The notes beneath the pieces were generated by a model, which ran no database searches, was not told the DNA's origin, and saw only the letters and a list, made by a program, of their open reading frames with translations. Both the position numbers and the translations under genes were made by a program. From assembly GCA_002729235.1 (NCBI GenBank), contig PBTY01000078.1, positions 3,376 through 54,994 on the forward strand: a stretch of 51,619 nt of DNA, read 5' to 3'. How positions within the stretch are numbered: the stretch's first letter is position 1; every line of letters begins with the position of its first letter. This stretch comes from Rickettsiales bacterium (lineage in GTDB: Bacteria > Bacteroidota > Bacteroidia > Cytophagales > Cyclobacteriaceae). This document shows positions 1 through 7,656 of the stretch, in pieces.

Positions 1-263
1 TTCTCTGGGCTGCAATGGTCTATTTTCTAATTGCCGTGCTTTATCCGAAAGGGAGGATTTCTTTAAAAATAACACTGGCCATATTATTTGCTTTCTTGAT
101 TGAGTTTTCTCAGCTAATTCAAACCGAATGGATGAATCAACTAAGACATTTTCCAGGAATGGGATTGGTATTGGGGTATGGATTTAAGTGGAGTGATCTC
201 TTGTGTTACACGGTAGGAATAGGAGTTGCTGCTACCATTGATCGATATGTTATCAAACATTAG
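1..263 (+). CDS. DUF2809 family membrane protein (5' end cut off by the window)
   Basis: The reading frame is already open at base 3 (…LWAAMVYFLI), so the ATG at 15 is probably internal and the gene begins outside the window. The visible 80-odd residues contain two hydrophobic segments and the stretch LIEFSQL…LVLGYGFKWSDLLCY, which matches the C-terminal half of DUF2809 proteins as I remember the family. These are small integral membrane proteins of unknown function. The gene ends 64 bases before the next start, in the same direction, so it could be cotranscribed with the DUF6159 gene. Confidence 0.75.
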   Translation, partial: LWAAMVYFLIAVLYPKGRISLKITLAILFAFLIEFSQLIQTEWMNQLRHFPGMGLVLGYGFKWSDLLCYTVGIGVAATIDRYVIKH

Positions 264-327
264 TTTGATTCTTTGACAAGCAGTGGTTTTTGGCTATTAT
301 TGATCCATACTAACCTAACCAAAGTCT

Positions 328-1194
328 ATGAACGTATTCAGTCGAAGCTGGCAGATCACAAAAATGTCTTTTAGCGTTATCAATAAAGACAGGGAATTGT
401 TGGCGTTTGCTTTACTTTCTTTTGTATTCAGTGCAGTTTTCTCAATTGCCATGATTGTGCCTTCAGTGTTGTCTGATGTTATCAATCAAGGACGTTCTGT
501 CGGTGAACTGGAAGTCTATCAATACATTATCATTTTTGCCACTTACTTTGGATTGGCCTTTATCGCCACTTTCTTCAATGTATGTGTGGTCTATACGGCG
601 AAAATTCGATTCGAAGGTGGAAATGCTACGTTTGGTGAAAGTATTCGATTCGCTTTTTCTAGAATTGGCTTGATAGTCCGCTGGAGTTTATTGTCAGCTA
701 GTGTTGGACTGTTGTTAAATGTACTGGAACGGGCTGTTTCGAGTTTTGGAAAGGTTGGTGAAATAGTGGGACGTATCATCATTGGTTTGATGGGTGCGGC
801 ATGGAGTATTGCAACCATCTTCGTCGTGCCAATATTGGTTTATGATGGATTAGGACCAATAGATGCTGTTAAGAAATCCATGAGTGCGGTGAAGGAGACC
901 TGGGGTGAAAATATTGTGCGCAGTATTGGATTGGGTTTAATGACCTTCTTTGCATATGTAATTGTCATTACTGGAGGCGTTGGGCTGACCATTTTATTGG
1001 CTAACTCGTTTGATGTGGCAGGAATGATTACAGGCATAGTAATAGGTGGCTGCTTATTGTTATTTACTGGTTTGTTGTTTAAAGTAGCTGGGACTGTATT
1101 TACGACTGCTCTGTTTGTTTATGCCAATGAAAAAATTGTAGCATCTGATTATGATTCTGCTCTTATCGAAGGTGCATTTAAACCAAAAAAATAG
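328..1194 (+). CDS. DUF6159 family integral membrane protein
   Basis: A 288-residue protein that opens with a short amphipathic segment (FSRSWQITKMSFSVI) followed by five to six long hydrophobic helices (roughly residues 24-50, 65-95, 115-165, 200-225, 230-265). The start, the cytosolic 'DRELL' turn and the glycine-rich helices resemble DUF6159, a multi-pass membrane family without known function. No catalytic motif is visible. Start at ATG 328 follows an A/T-rich leader without a Shine-Dalgarno site, as is usual in Bacteroidota. The following gene starts 185 bases later behind a large inverted repeat, so it is probably a separate unit. Confidence 0.65.
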   Translation: MNVFSRSWQITKMSFSVINKDRELLAFALLSFVFSAVFSIAMIVPSVLSDVINQGRSVGELEVYQYIIIFATYFGLAFIATFFNVCVVYTAKIRFEGGNATFGESIRFAFSRIGLIVRWSLLSASVGLLLNVLERAVSSFGKVGEIVGRIIIGLMGAAWSIATIFVVPILVYDGLGPIDAVKKSMSAVKETWGENIVRSIGLGLMTFFAYVIVITGGVGLTILLANSFDVAGMITGIVIGGCLLLFTGLLFKVAGTVFTTALFVYANEKIVASDYDSALIEGAFKPKK

Positions 1195-1327
1195 CATTTA
1201 ATAGCTCCGATTAATAATCAAACACTACCGTTATCAGCGTCTATTTTATTGGTCATTATCTTCTGTAAATTAATTACCAAGAAATCTTCCGATTAACGAC
1301 AAAATACAACCTATTATCGAATAAGTT

Positions 1328-1379
1328 ATATTCAATTCAATGAGTTCCGTTAATCTAGTGGTACAATTGAATTGAATAT
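1328..1379 (+). promoter_or_regulatory. Perfect 14-bp inverted repeat touching a TTG start codon
   Basis: ATATTCAATTCAAT (1328-1341) and its exact reverse complement ATTGAATTGAATAT (1366-1379) flank a 24-base spacer. The 3' arm ends one base before the TTG start codon at 1380. In RNA this would be an A/U-rich hairpin covering the ribosome-binding region; in DNA it could be an operator. Which one cannot be decided from sequence. Confidence 0.6.
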
Positions 1380-1976
1380 TTGAAACCGCGCATCCACCAA
1401 TTATTTGCCCTCACTGCCATTCTTTTTTGTTTTTCGGCTTCCTTGTTTGTTTATTGGGAAGAGGAATTTCAATATTACGTGGTTGATAATGCACCCTCGC
1501 TAGTTGTTGGTTCAGATGTGGATCTTTCCGAATTCTTCTCTAACTCCAAAAGACCTATCTATTTTCATTTTTTTGATGAGGACTGCGCTGATTCCAAAAT
1601 CAGTTTAGAACATTTTCCAATAGTTGCTAAACACTACCAGGAGGTCTGTGAATATATTGTGGTTAATGCATCTAACTTGGAGGCAGCTGCTCTGCGACAG
1701 GAATATCAATTACCATCCTATATTCAAATAATTGATGATTCAGATCATGTTTTAACCAATAGGCTCAAGGTAGTAACCACTCCACATGCATTGATAGTTA
1801 ACACAGACAACCAGTTGCTTTTTACTGGAAACTATTCAGATGGAAGCGGACTATGTGGTGCCAATACCATTCGTAACTCGGCACCTGCAGTTGCTTTGCG
1901 GTTTTTAGCTAGCAATCATCAAACTCCATTGTTTTCACCTTATCAAATTGCTTTTACGGGTTGCCCCATAAATTAA
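1380..1976 (+). CDS. Thioredoxin-fold membrane-anchored protein (DUF6436-like), no CxxC
   Basis: A 198-residue protein with an N-terminal hydrophobic anchor (about residues 8-25) and a periplasmic domain. The order 'PIYFHFFDEDCADS … LKVVTTPHALIVNT … LLFTGNYSDGSGLCG' follows a thioredoxin fold: strand plus active-site loop, cis-Pro loop (TTPHA), then strand. The usual CxxC is replaced by a single Cys in DEDCADS, with another Cys near the C-terminus (GLCG). This resembles DUF6436 proteins, which is a tentative match. TTG at 1380 is the only reasonable start: an in-frame TGA sits at 1368 and there is no early ATG. The chemoreceptor starts 6 bases after the stop, so the two are almost certainly cotranscribed. 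Confidence 0.55.
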   Translation: MKPRIHQLFALTAILFCFSASLFVYWEEEFQYYVVDNAPSLVVGSDVDLSEFFSNSKRPIYFHFFDEDCADSKISLEHFPIVAKHYQEVCEYIVVNASNLEAAALRQEYQLPSYIQIIDDSDHVLTNRLKVVTTPHALIVNTDNQLLFTGNYSDGSGLCGANTIRNSAPAVALRFLASNHQTPLFSPYQIAFTGCPIN

Positions 1977-1982
1977 TACGCC

Positions 1983-3905
1983 ATGAATTACACATTGAGT
2001 ACCAAATCAAGAAATCTTCTTGATGTCAACAAAGAATCGGAAAGGATTATAACCGGCATGCTTATCATGCTTTGGTTGTTTGGTATAGCTATATCAACAC
2101 ATTATGACACCTGGAAGCTTGGTCTGGGAATGGGCACATTCAATTTGGCTATTTACATCATCACACAGCGTGTATTTCCTACCAGATTGATCACCAGGAT
2201 GGTTGGTGCATCGGTCATGGCATTGTATATGATTCAGTTTCTAGCACAATTGCACGGCTTGTACGAAATGCATTTTTGGTTTTTCATTATGCCGATGTTT
2301 TTGATAGTCTATAAGGATTGGCTCGTTTATATCCCATTTGCACTGATCATTGTTATCCACCATGTGAGTATTTTTATTCTTGTCAGACAAGGTCAAGATG
2401 AGTATTTGCAGTATTTCATCAATATGGATGAGTTGACGAATATGACCTTTGCGTATCATATGGGATTAGCTGTTTTGGGTGAAATAACTGCTGCCTGGAT
2501 GTCCTACCGATTGCAAGAGCAAACACAAAGCAGATATGAGAATGCGGCCAAACTTCAAACACAATTGGATGAGATGAATGATTTGGCGCTTAATGTGCAA
2601 AAGGTAGCGTCTAGAATAACCAGCAATGATGCGTATGCTGATCAGTCTATCAATGATGCTATGATGGCTTTGGGTAAAGATTTTAATAATATCATAGACA
2701 ACATCATGGTGGAGACCCAGCAAGTGGTGGACAAAGCTGGTAAAGAGGGGAATTTAAGTAGTAGAATGCTTGTGGACAATAAAGTTGGTGTATGGAGTCA
2801 ACTCGCCAGCTCTATTAACGAGATGCTAGATGCTGTTGCCGAACCAATAGTACAAATTAATCAGGTAGCAGCAAATCTCTCCAATGGAAGATTAACCGAT
2901 CATATTACTATTGAGGCAAAAGGAGAGATCAAGGAGTTGTTCGATAACCTGAATACGGCTTTGTCAAACCTGAGAGGTTTGCTTGGAGAAGTGTCTCTGG
3001 GCATTGAGCAAATAGGTGGTGCCACAGGCGAAATGATGGCCTCTAGCGGTGAAATGGAGCTCAGTACCAATGAGATTGCGGATGCTATTGGAAGAGTAAG
3101 TTCTGGAGCACAGCACCAATTGCAGGATATCGAAAATACCTCTAGTATCATAGAAGAAGTGCTAACTAGTGCCAAGCAAATGGAAGAAGATGTTGATAAC
3201 ATCAATCAGGTAGCAGAAGATGGTGCTAGAAGTAGTGATGAGGGTATTCAAGTTGTTACTACAGTTGTCAACGATATCACTAGTATTGAAGAGTCTGCAG
3301 GTAAGACATTGACATCCATCAACAGTTTGTCTAAACGATCCCAGGAAATTGCTCAGATTCTGAATGTGATCAATGAGATTACTTCACAAACTAATTTGTT
3401 GGCACTCAACGCCGCTATAGAAGCCGCTCAGGCGGGTGAAAATGGACGTGGTTTCGCAGTAGTGGCTGGTGAAATTAAGAAGCTTGCTGAAAGTGCCAAG
3501 AGCTCTACGAGTATGATTGAGCAGATAGTACAGGATGTACAGTCCGATATTAAGCAAACTTCTACAGTGATTCAAGAGATGAACAAAAAAGTGATCAGTG
3601 GGGTTGAGTCCACTCGTAAGACTCATGAAATCCTTGCGGTCATTTCAGATGAATCAAAAAGAACGTTGGAATACTCCAATAATGTTAAAAGCATTACCGA
3701 AGTACAAACGCAACGTATAACCAAAGTTTTCCAATCCATTGAATCGGTCTTATTAATTTCTGAGCAAGCTGCTACTAGTGCTGAGCAAGTCGCTAGCTCT
3801 GCCAACGAACTCTTTGGTGGAATGAAAGAGTTTAACCGAAATAGTGCAGCGATCAATTCTTTAGCCTCTGAATTACAAAATAGCATGAAGGAGTTCACAC
3901 TCTGA
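1983..3905 (+). CDS. Methyl-accepting chemotaxis protein with six-helix membrane sensor
   Basis: A 640-residue chemoreceptor. Residues about 20-175 form six hydrophobic helices, with the pattern MHFWFF…YKDW…IHH typical of a family of His-containing membrane sensor modules and no large periplasmic domain. Residues about 235-335 hold two consecutive HAMP-like units (…NLSSRMLVDN… and …NLSNGRLTDHITIEAKGE…). The rest is the long cytoplasmic coiled coil, with the hairpin tip NLLALNAAIEAAQAGE near residues 475-490, which contacts CheA and CheW. No che genes are nearby, so it is an orphan receptor. In Cytophagales such receptors may feed into gliding or other outputs. Expected at the inner membrane. 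Confidence 0.9.
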   Translation: MNYTLSTKSRNLLDVNKESERIITGMLIMLWLFGIAISTHYDTWKLGLGMGTFNLAIYIITQRVFPTRLITRMVGASVMALYMIQFLAQLHGLYEMHFWFFIMPMFLIVYKDWLVYIPFALIIVIHHVSIFILVRQGQDEYLQYFINMDELTNMTFAYHMGLAVLGEITAAWMSYRLQEQTQSRYENAAKLQTQLDEMNDLALNVQKVASRITSNDAYADQSINDAMMALGKDFNNIIDNIMVETQQVVDKAGKEGNLSSRMLVDNKVGVWSQLASSINEMLDAVAEPIVQINQVAANLSNGRLTDHITIEAKGEIKELFDNLNTALSNLRGLLGEVSLGIEQIGGATGEMMASSGEMELSTNEIADAIGRVSSGAQHQLQDIENTSSIIEEVLTSAKQMEEDVDNINQVAEDGARSSDEGIQVVTTVVNDITSIEESAGKTLTSINSLSKRSQEIAQILNVINEITSQTNLLALNAAIEAAQAGENGRGFAVVAGEIKKLAESAKSSTSMIEQIVQDVQSDIKQTSTVIQEMNKKVISGVESTRKTHEILAVISDESKRTLEYSNNVKSITEVQTQRITKVFQSIESVLLISEQAATSAEQVASSANELFGGMKEFNRNSAAINSLASELQNSMKEFTL

Positions 3906-3965
3906 TCTGATTAATCAATGAATCAAATGAGATAGTGTTTGTACGGGTGAATCAATCAATGAAGT

Positions 3966-3973
3966 TAACTTTG
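3966..3973 (+). promoter_or_regulatory. Possible Bacteroidota -7 promoter box
   Basis: TAACTTTG fits the Bacteroidota -7 consensus TAnnTTTG and lies 16 bases before the ATG at 3990. An upstream TTTG at 3938-3941 could be the -33 element, but the gap is a few bases longer than usual. Weak evidence. Confidence 0.3.
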
Positions 3974-3989
3974 GTTGAATTTAAGAATC

Positions 3990-5021
3990 ATGAAAGCCTA
4001 TCTATTCAAATCACCCGGAGGTATTGATAAACTACAGTTATCCGAGGTTAATCGACCTGAAGTTGGACCTAAGGAAGTGTTGATCCGAGTAAAAGCTATT
4101 GGAATCAACTATGCCGAGGTATTGTCCAGAAAAGGACAATATAGCTGGGCACCACCCCGACCATACGTTCCTGGAATGGAAGCCGCTGGTGAAATAGTGG
4201 AAATTGGCTCTAATGTTCAAGGTTTGAACATTGGTGATCGGGTAATCATGGGAGCTCAGTTTGGAGCATATGCCGAATACATGAAGAGCAAAGCCCATTT
4301 AGTCTATCCAATTCCAGAAGATTGGTCATGGCAAGAGGCAGCAGCATTACTTGTTAATTACATTACTGCCTGGGTAGCATTGTTCAAACTGGGAAAGACT
4401 CAACCTGGTGATCGGGTGTTAATACAAGCAGCAGCTGGTGGTGTTGGAACAGCAGCTGTACAATTAGCCTCTAAAGCAGGTGCCAGAGTGGCTGGTACCG
4501 CAAGCAAACCTAATAAACTCGGATTAATCAGGCAATTAGGAGCTGAATTGGCTATCAACTATCAGGAAGATGATTTTGAAAAGGTTGTACGTCAGGAATG
4601 GTCAGCTATTGATGTTTGTCTGGAAGTAGTAGGTGGTGAAGTCTTTAAGAAAAGCAAAGCTTTGTTGGCACCATTTGGGAGGCTGGTTGTTACTGGATAT
4701 GCCAGCATACCTCTAAAAAAATGGAAGCCATGGACCTGGTGGCCGGCGTGGAGAGATGCTCCAAAAGCTGGAGTCATGGAGATGGCTGTTGGATCCTTTT
4801 CACTTGCTGCAACACATATTGGATATCTCACAGATAATGCGGAAATCACTCAAACCATATGGAAAGAATTGCTAGGCTTTGTTCTGAAGCATGAGATCAA
4901 ACCTGTAATTGGTAAAGAGTACCCATTCGAGCAATTATCACAGGTACATGCTTTTATGGAATCAAGGAAAAGTGTAGGTAAGGTAGTTGTAAATATGGGA
5001 GATCCAATTAACGAAAAATAG
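3990..5021 (+). CDS. Zinc-binding-type alcohol dehydrogenase / quinone oxidoreductase (MDR superfamily)
   Basis: A 343-residue medium-chain dehydrogenase/reductase. The N-terminal GroES-like half contains PGMEAAGEIVEIGSNV and GDRVI. The Rossmann half has the nucleotide loop AAAGGVGTAAVQLA near residue 150. Catalytic-zinc cysteines are absent, which places it with NADPH quinone oxidoreductase / VAT-1-like enzymes that reduce quinones or enones. I chose ATG 3990 over the upstream TTG at 3975 because the family starts at 'MKAYLFKSPGG'. A tryptophan-rich insertion (KKWKPWTWWPAWRD) around residue 245 is typical of the VAT-1-like branch. The substrate cannot be predicted. It is transcribed alone or with the broken gene downstream. 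Confidence 0.85.
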   Translation: MKAYLFKSPGGIDKLQLSEVNRPEVGPKEVLIRVKAIGINYAEVLSRKGQYSWAPPRPYVPGMEAAGEIVEIGSNVQGLNIGDRVIMGAQFGAYAEYMKSKAHLVYPIPEDWSWQEAAALLVNYITAWVALFKLGKTQPGDRVLIQAAAGGVGTAAVQLASKAGARVAGTASKPNKLGLIRQLGAELAINYQEDDFEKVVRQEWSAIDVCLEVVGGEVFKKSKALLAPFGRLVVTGYASIPLKKWKPWTWWPAWRDAPKAGVMEMAVGSFSLAATHIGYLTDNAEITQTIWKELLGFVLKHEIKPVIGKEYPFEQLSQVHAFMESRKSVGKVVVNMGDPINEK

Positions 5022-5097
5022 CTACTGTCCATCGAAAATCATCATCCAATCTATCGTTTGTGAACGTATTTTACTCTAGAATACAAATGCCCTTAGA

Positions 5098-5508
5098 ATG
5101 TATAAGATTGAAGTAAAAAAGTACGGTTTCAAATTCACTTTTGGTGGTTTTATTAAGGAATTTGAAATGCAGGAATATTATGAGAAGGCAGAGAAAACCT
5201 TGAAGGAATCTGGATTGACCGCATACTGTGTGATGGTTGACAATAGAAACCTAAAACCCCTTCCACCAGAATCCAAGGCTATTATTGACAAGGCGCAAAG
5301 ACTTTTTAAATAAGGAGGACTGGTTCGATCAGTTCTACTTTTGAATAACCCCGTAACTACCCTACAGTTCAAAAGAATTGCGAAGGAGACCGGAGTATAC
5401 GAGTACGAACGATTCATCGATGCGTCTCAATATGCGAATTATGAAGAGGTAGCTGAGGCATGGCTCACCGATGCCATTGACCCGGATAAAGGACAGGAAG
5501 CAGCATAA
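5098..5508 (+). pseudogene. STAS/SEC14-like small protein, interrupted by one in-frame TAA
   Basis: The frame starting at ATG 5098 gives 71 residues (MYKIEVKKYGFKFTF…AIIDKAQRLFK) and then hits TAA at 5311-5313. Without any frame change it continues for 64 more codons (GGLVRSVLLLNNPVTTLQFK … WLTDAIDPDKGQEAA) to TAA at 5506. The joined 136-codon product looks like the Bacteroidota STAS/SEC14-type small proteins I recall (…KPLP…GLVRSV…TTLQFKRIAKETG…), where the region around the stop is continuous. The stop is one substitution away from AAA, CAA or GAA. This is therefore a nonsense allele, a sequencing error or, less likely, a readthrough gene. A clear terminator follows at 5536. Confidence 0.75.
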
Positions 5509-5535
5509 GATATACGCAACAGTATAGTAAGAGGT

Positions 5536-5573
5536 AAAGCCATCTAGTCAGAATTGATTGGATGGCTTTTTTG
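5536..5573 (+). terminator. Rho-independent terminator after the STAS-like gene
   Basis: AAAGCCATC (5536-5544) pairs with GATGGCTTT (5561-5569) and is followed by a T-rich run. It closes the unit ending at 5508. Confidence 0.8.
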
Positions 5574-5622
5574 TTTGGAAGATGATTTTAGTTAGCTCAT
5601 CTTGCATTTTCATTTTGAATGT

Positions 5623-6495
5623 ATGGCTATCTACTTTTTTGGAGCAGTGATTATTGCTCTGTTTTTTTATGTTTGGAGGGTGTTAACTCCAAAAAAGGAA
5701 CAACTCCTGCAAGTTCCAGAGAAATGGAAAATGTTATTAGAAAGGCATGTCCATTTTTATCAAAATCTCAACCCTGTTCAAAAAGCACAGTTTGAATCCG
5801 ATATTAAGCACTTCTTGGGTTCTGTTCCCATTAATGGTGCTCAAGTTGAGGTGACTCTGTTGGATCGGCTGTTAGTAGCCAGTAGTGCTGTTATTCCTTT
5901 ATTTGGTTTTCCTCAATGGACCTATAAATACCTGGATGAAGTCATACTCTATCCAGAATCATTCGATCAAAATTATCATATCGGAGGGCCAGAAGCTCGC
6001 ATCTCGGGTATGGTGGGCAATGGACCAATGGAGGGTAAGGTTATTCTATCCAAACCGGCACTGCACAACGGGTTTGATATTAAAAATGACAAGCGAAATG
6101 TGGGTATACATGAATTCGCACACCTTTTTGATAAAGAAGATGGCGAAATCGATGGCATTCCGCCCGCAATGCATGATAAGATGCATAGCATTCCATGGAT
6201 GGAATTGATCAAGAAGAAGACGGACGAAATAAAGAAAGGGAAAAGTGATATTAATGAATATGCTGCTTACAATGAGAAGGAGTTTTTTGCTGTTGCTTGT
6301 GAGTATTTCTTCGAAAGACCTCATTTATTAGAAGACAAACAACCAGAATTGTATGAGCTGTTGAGTGAAGTATTTCAGCAGGACCCTAGCCGGGTGATAG
6401 ACGAAAACTCATATAGAGATAAAACAGAAATCCCAAGAAATGCTCCATGCCCATGTGGCAGTGGGAAGAAGTATAAGGACTGCTGCATGAAATAA
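5623..6495 (+). CDS. MtfA-like zinc metallopeptidase (M90 family) with C-terminal SEC-C motif
   Basis: A 290-residue protein starting with one membrane helix (residues 3-20), followed by an M90/MtfA-type peptidase domain. The zinc motif HEFAH is at residues 163-167, with a downstream acidic stretch EFFAVACEYFFE (about 220-231) that supplies the third ligand in this family. The C-terminus adds a SEC-C zinc motif (APCPCGSGKKYKDCC, residues 274-288), as also seen at the end of SecA. In Escherichia coli MtfA acts on the Mlc repressor; no Mlc is visible here, so the target is unknown. ATG 5623 is preferred over an upstream TTG at 5602. It stands alone behind a terminator. Confidence 0.85.
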   Translation: MAIYFFGAVIIALFFYVWRVLTPKKEQLLQVPEKWKMLLERHVHFYQNLNPVQKAQFESDIKHFLGSVPINGAQVEVTLLDRLLVASSAVIPLFGFPQWTYKYLDEVILYPESFDQNYHIGGPEARISGMVGNGPMEGKVILSKPALHNGFDIKNDKRNVGIHEFAHLFDKEDGEIDGIPPAMHDKMHSIPWMELIKKKTDEIKKGKSDINEYAAYNEKEFFAVACEYFFERPHLLEDKQPELYELLSEVFQQDPSRVIDENSYRDKTEIPRNAPCPCGSGKKYKDCCMK

Positions 6496-6563
6496 CCAAA
6501 TGAGAGTGTCAGAATAGCAAGATTCGGGTTTTAGGCTTATTTGATGAGAGCTACTTTTGAACC

Positions 6564-7415
6564 ATGACTAAATCATTAGAGGAACATATCAACTACCAAC
6601 GAATTGCTGAAGCGATTTCTTACATTTCCGATTCATACAGATCCCAACCAAAGCTTGGAGAGCTGGCAGAAGAGGCGAGTATGAGTCCATTTCATTTCCA
6701 GCGATTGTTCTCGGAATGGGTGGGGGTTAGCCCCAAGAAGTTTATGCAATACCTATCTGTTCAGCACGCTAAAAAGGTGCTGTTGGAATCGCAGACAACA
6801 CTCTTTAAGGCCTCTTATGAGTTGGGACTTTCCGGGACTGGTAGACTTCATGATCTTTTTGTGACCCTGGAAGGAATGACACCCGGTGAATATAAAAATG
6901 GAGGAAGCAGTTTGACGATCAATTATGGGTTTACTAAGACAATATTTGGTTTACTCATTATATGCACCACTGAAAAAGGTGTGTGTCACATGGCATTCTG
7001 TAGTGATGAAGAGGATGGTGTGGCAAGCTTAAGAAATCGATTTCCTAAAGCTGGACTTACTCCGAAAACAACTCCTACAATCATCAGGGTTATTGATTTC
7101 TTTGAGAATGGTTTTAAAAGCAATCAGTCAATTCATTTGCATTTATCAGGTACGCCATTTCAGGTGAAAGTCTGGGAAACACTTTTGAAAATACCATCTG
7201 GTTCATTGGCAACATATGGTACTATCGCCAAACAAATTGGAAGTCCGAAGGCTTCCAGAGCGGTAGGAACTGCCATTGGTGCTAATCCTATAGCCTTTTT
7301 AATTCCTTGTCATCGAGTCATTCAATCCACCGGACATTTTGGAGGATATATGTGGGGGCCCGAGCGCAAACAAGTGATTTTAGGTTGGGAAGGAGTGAAG
7401 GTTGCTAATGATTGA
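6564..7415 (+). CDS. ada: AraC-type regulator fused to O6-methylguanine-DNA methyltransferase (Ada without its zinc domain)
   Basis: Residues 10-113 form an AraC-type DNA-binding domain with two helix-turn-helix units (LGELAEEASMSPFHFQRLFS and the ELGLSGTGRLHDLF region). Residues 120-283 are a methylated-DNA--protein-cysteine methyltransferase, with the strand pair and then VWETLLKIPSGSLATYGTI, the IPCHRVI active site (acceptor Cys249) and GYMWGPERK. This is Ada minus its N-terminal phosphotriester-repair zinc domain, which is encoded by the next ORF. It would repair O6-methylguanine. In normal Ada, methylation of the zinc domain turns on transcription. Its stop overlaps the ATG of the zinc-domain gene, and alkB follows, which supports one adaptive-response operon. 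Confidence 0.9.
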   Translation: MTKSLEEHINYQRIAEAISYISDSYRSQPKLGELAEEASMSPFHFQRLFSEWVGVSPKKFMQYLSVQHAKKVLLESQTTLFKASYELGLSGTGRLHDLFVTLEGMTPGEYKNGGSSLTINYGFTKTIFGLLIICTTEKGVCHMAFCSDEEDGVASLRNRFPKAGLTPKTTPTIIRVIDFFENGFKSNQSIHLHLSGTPFQVKVWETLLKIPSGSLATYGTIAKQIGSPKASRAVGTAIGANPIAFLIPCHRVIQSTGHFGGYMWGPERKQVILGWEGVKVAND

Positions 7416-7656
7416 ACATTCGACCATGGATGAGATACAACTTAGGAGGATGCTCAAAAATGGTAATATATCCTTTGGAGGTAATAAAAATCTCAAAATC
7501 TACGGTTTGTTGAGTTGCAGAAGTGGGAAGTGAATGAAACGGCAGAACCGGGTGTTTTTCAAAACAGGGGAAGAGGCTCAGAGTTTAGGTTATAGACCAT
7601 GTGGACATTGCATGCGTGAATTATATCAACTATGGAACTATTCAATAGAGAAGTAA
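7408..7656 (+). pseudogene. Stand-alone Ada zinc-binding domain gene, interrupted by in-frame TGA
   Basis: ATG 7408 overlaps the end of the AraC-MGMT gene. The frame reads 41 residues ending LKIYGLLSCRSGK, meets TGA at 7531-7533, and continues in the same frame with MKRQNRVFFKTGEEA…YRPCGHCMRELYQLW for 40 more residues to TAA 7654. The pieces together form a complete Ada metal-binding domain: SC in the first piece and CGHC in the second. In the family the position of the stop is usually Arg (…SGKRMKK…), and CGA to TGA is a single transition. An ATG follows the TGA directly (TGAATG), so re-initiation could still make the second half. The end overlaps alkB by 25 bases in another frame. Confidence 0.8.

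Noticed and set aside
3975-3989. TTG-initiated extension of the MDR gene
   Set aside because: Adds five residues not seen in the family; ATG 3990 gives the normal N-terminus.
5885-6324. Alternative frames within the MtfA-like gene on both strands
   Set aside because: They overlap the HEFAH-containing frame, which is clearly the coding one.
7531-7533. TGA as a selenocysteine or recoded codon
   Set aside because: The expected residue is Arg, not Cys or Trp, and no other gene in the window shows in-frame TGA use; the TAA case at 5311 cannot be explained this way either.
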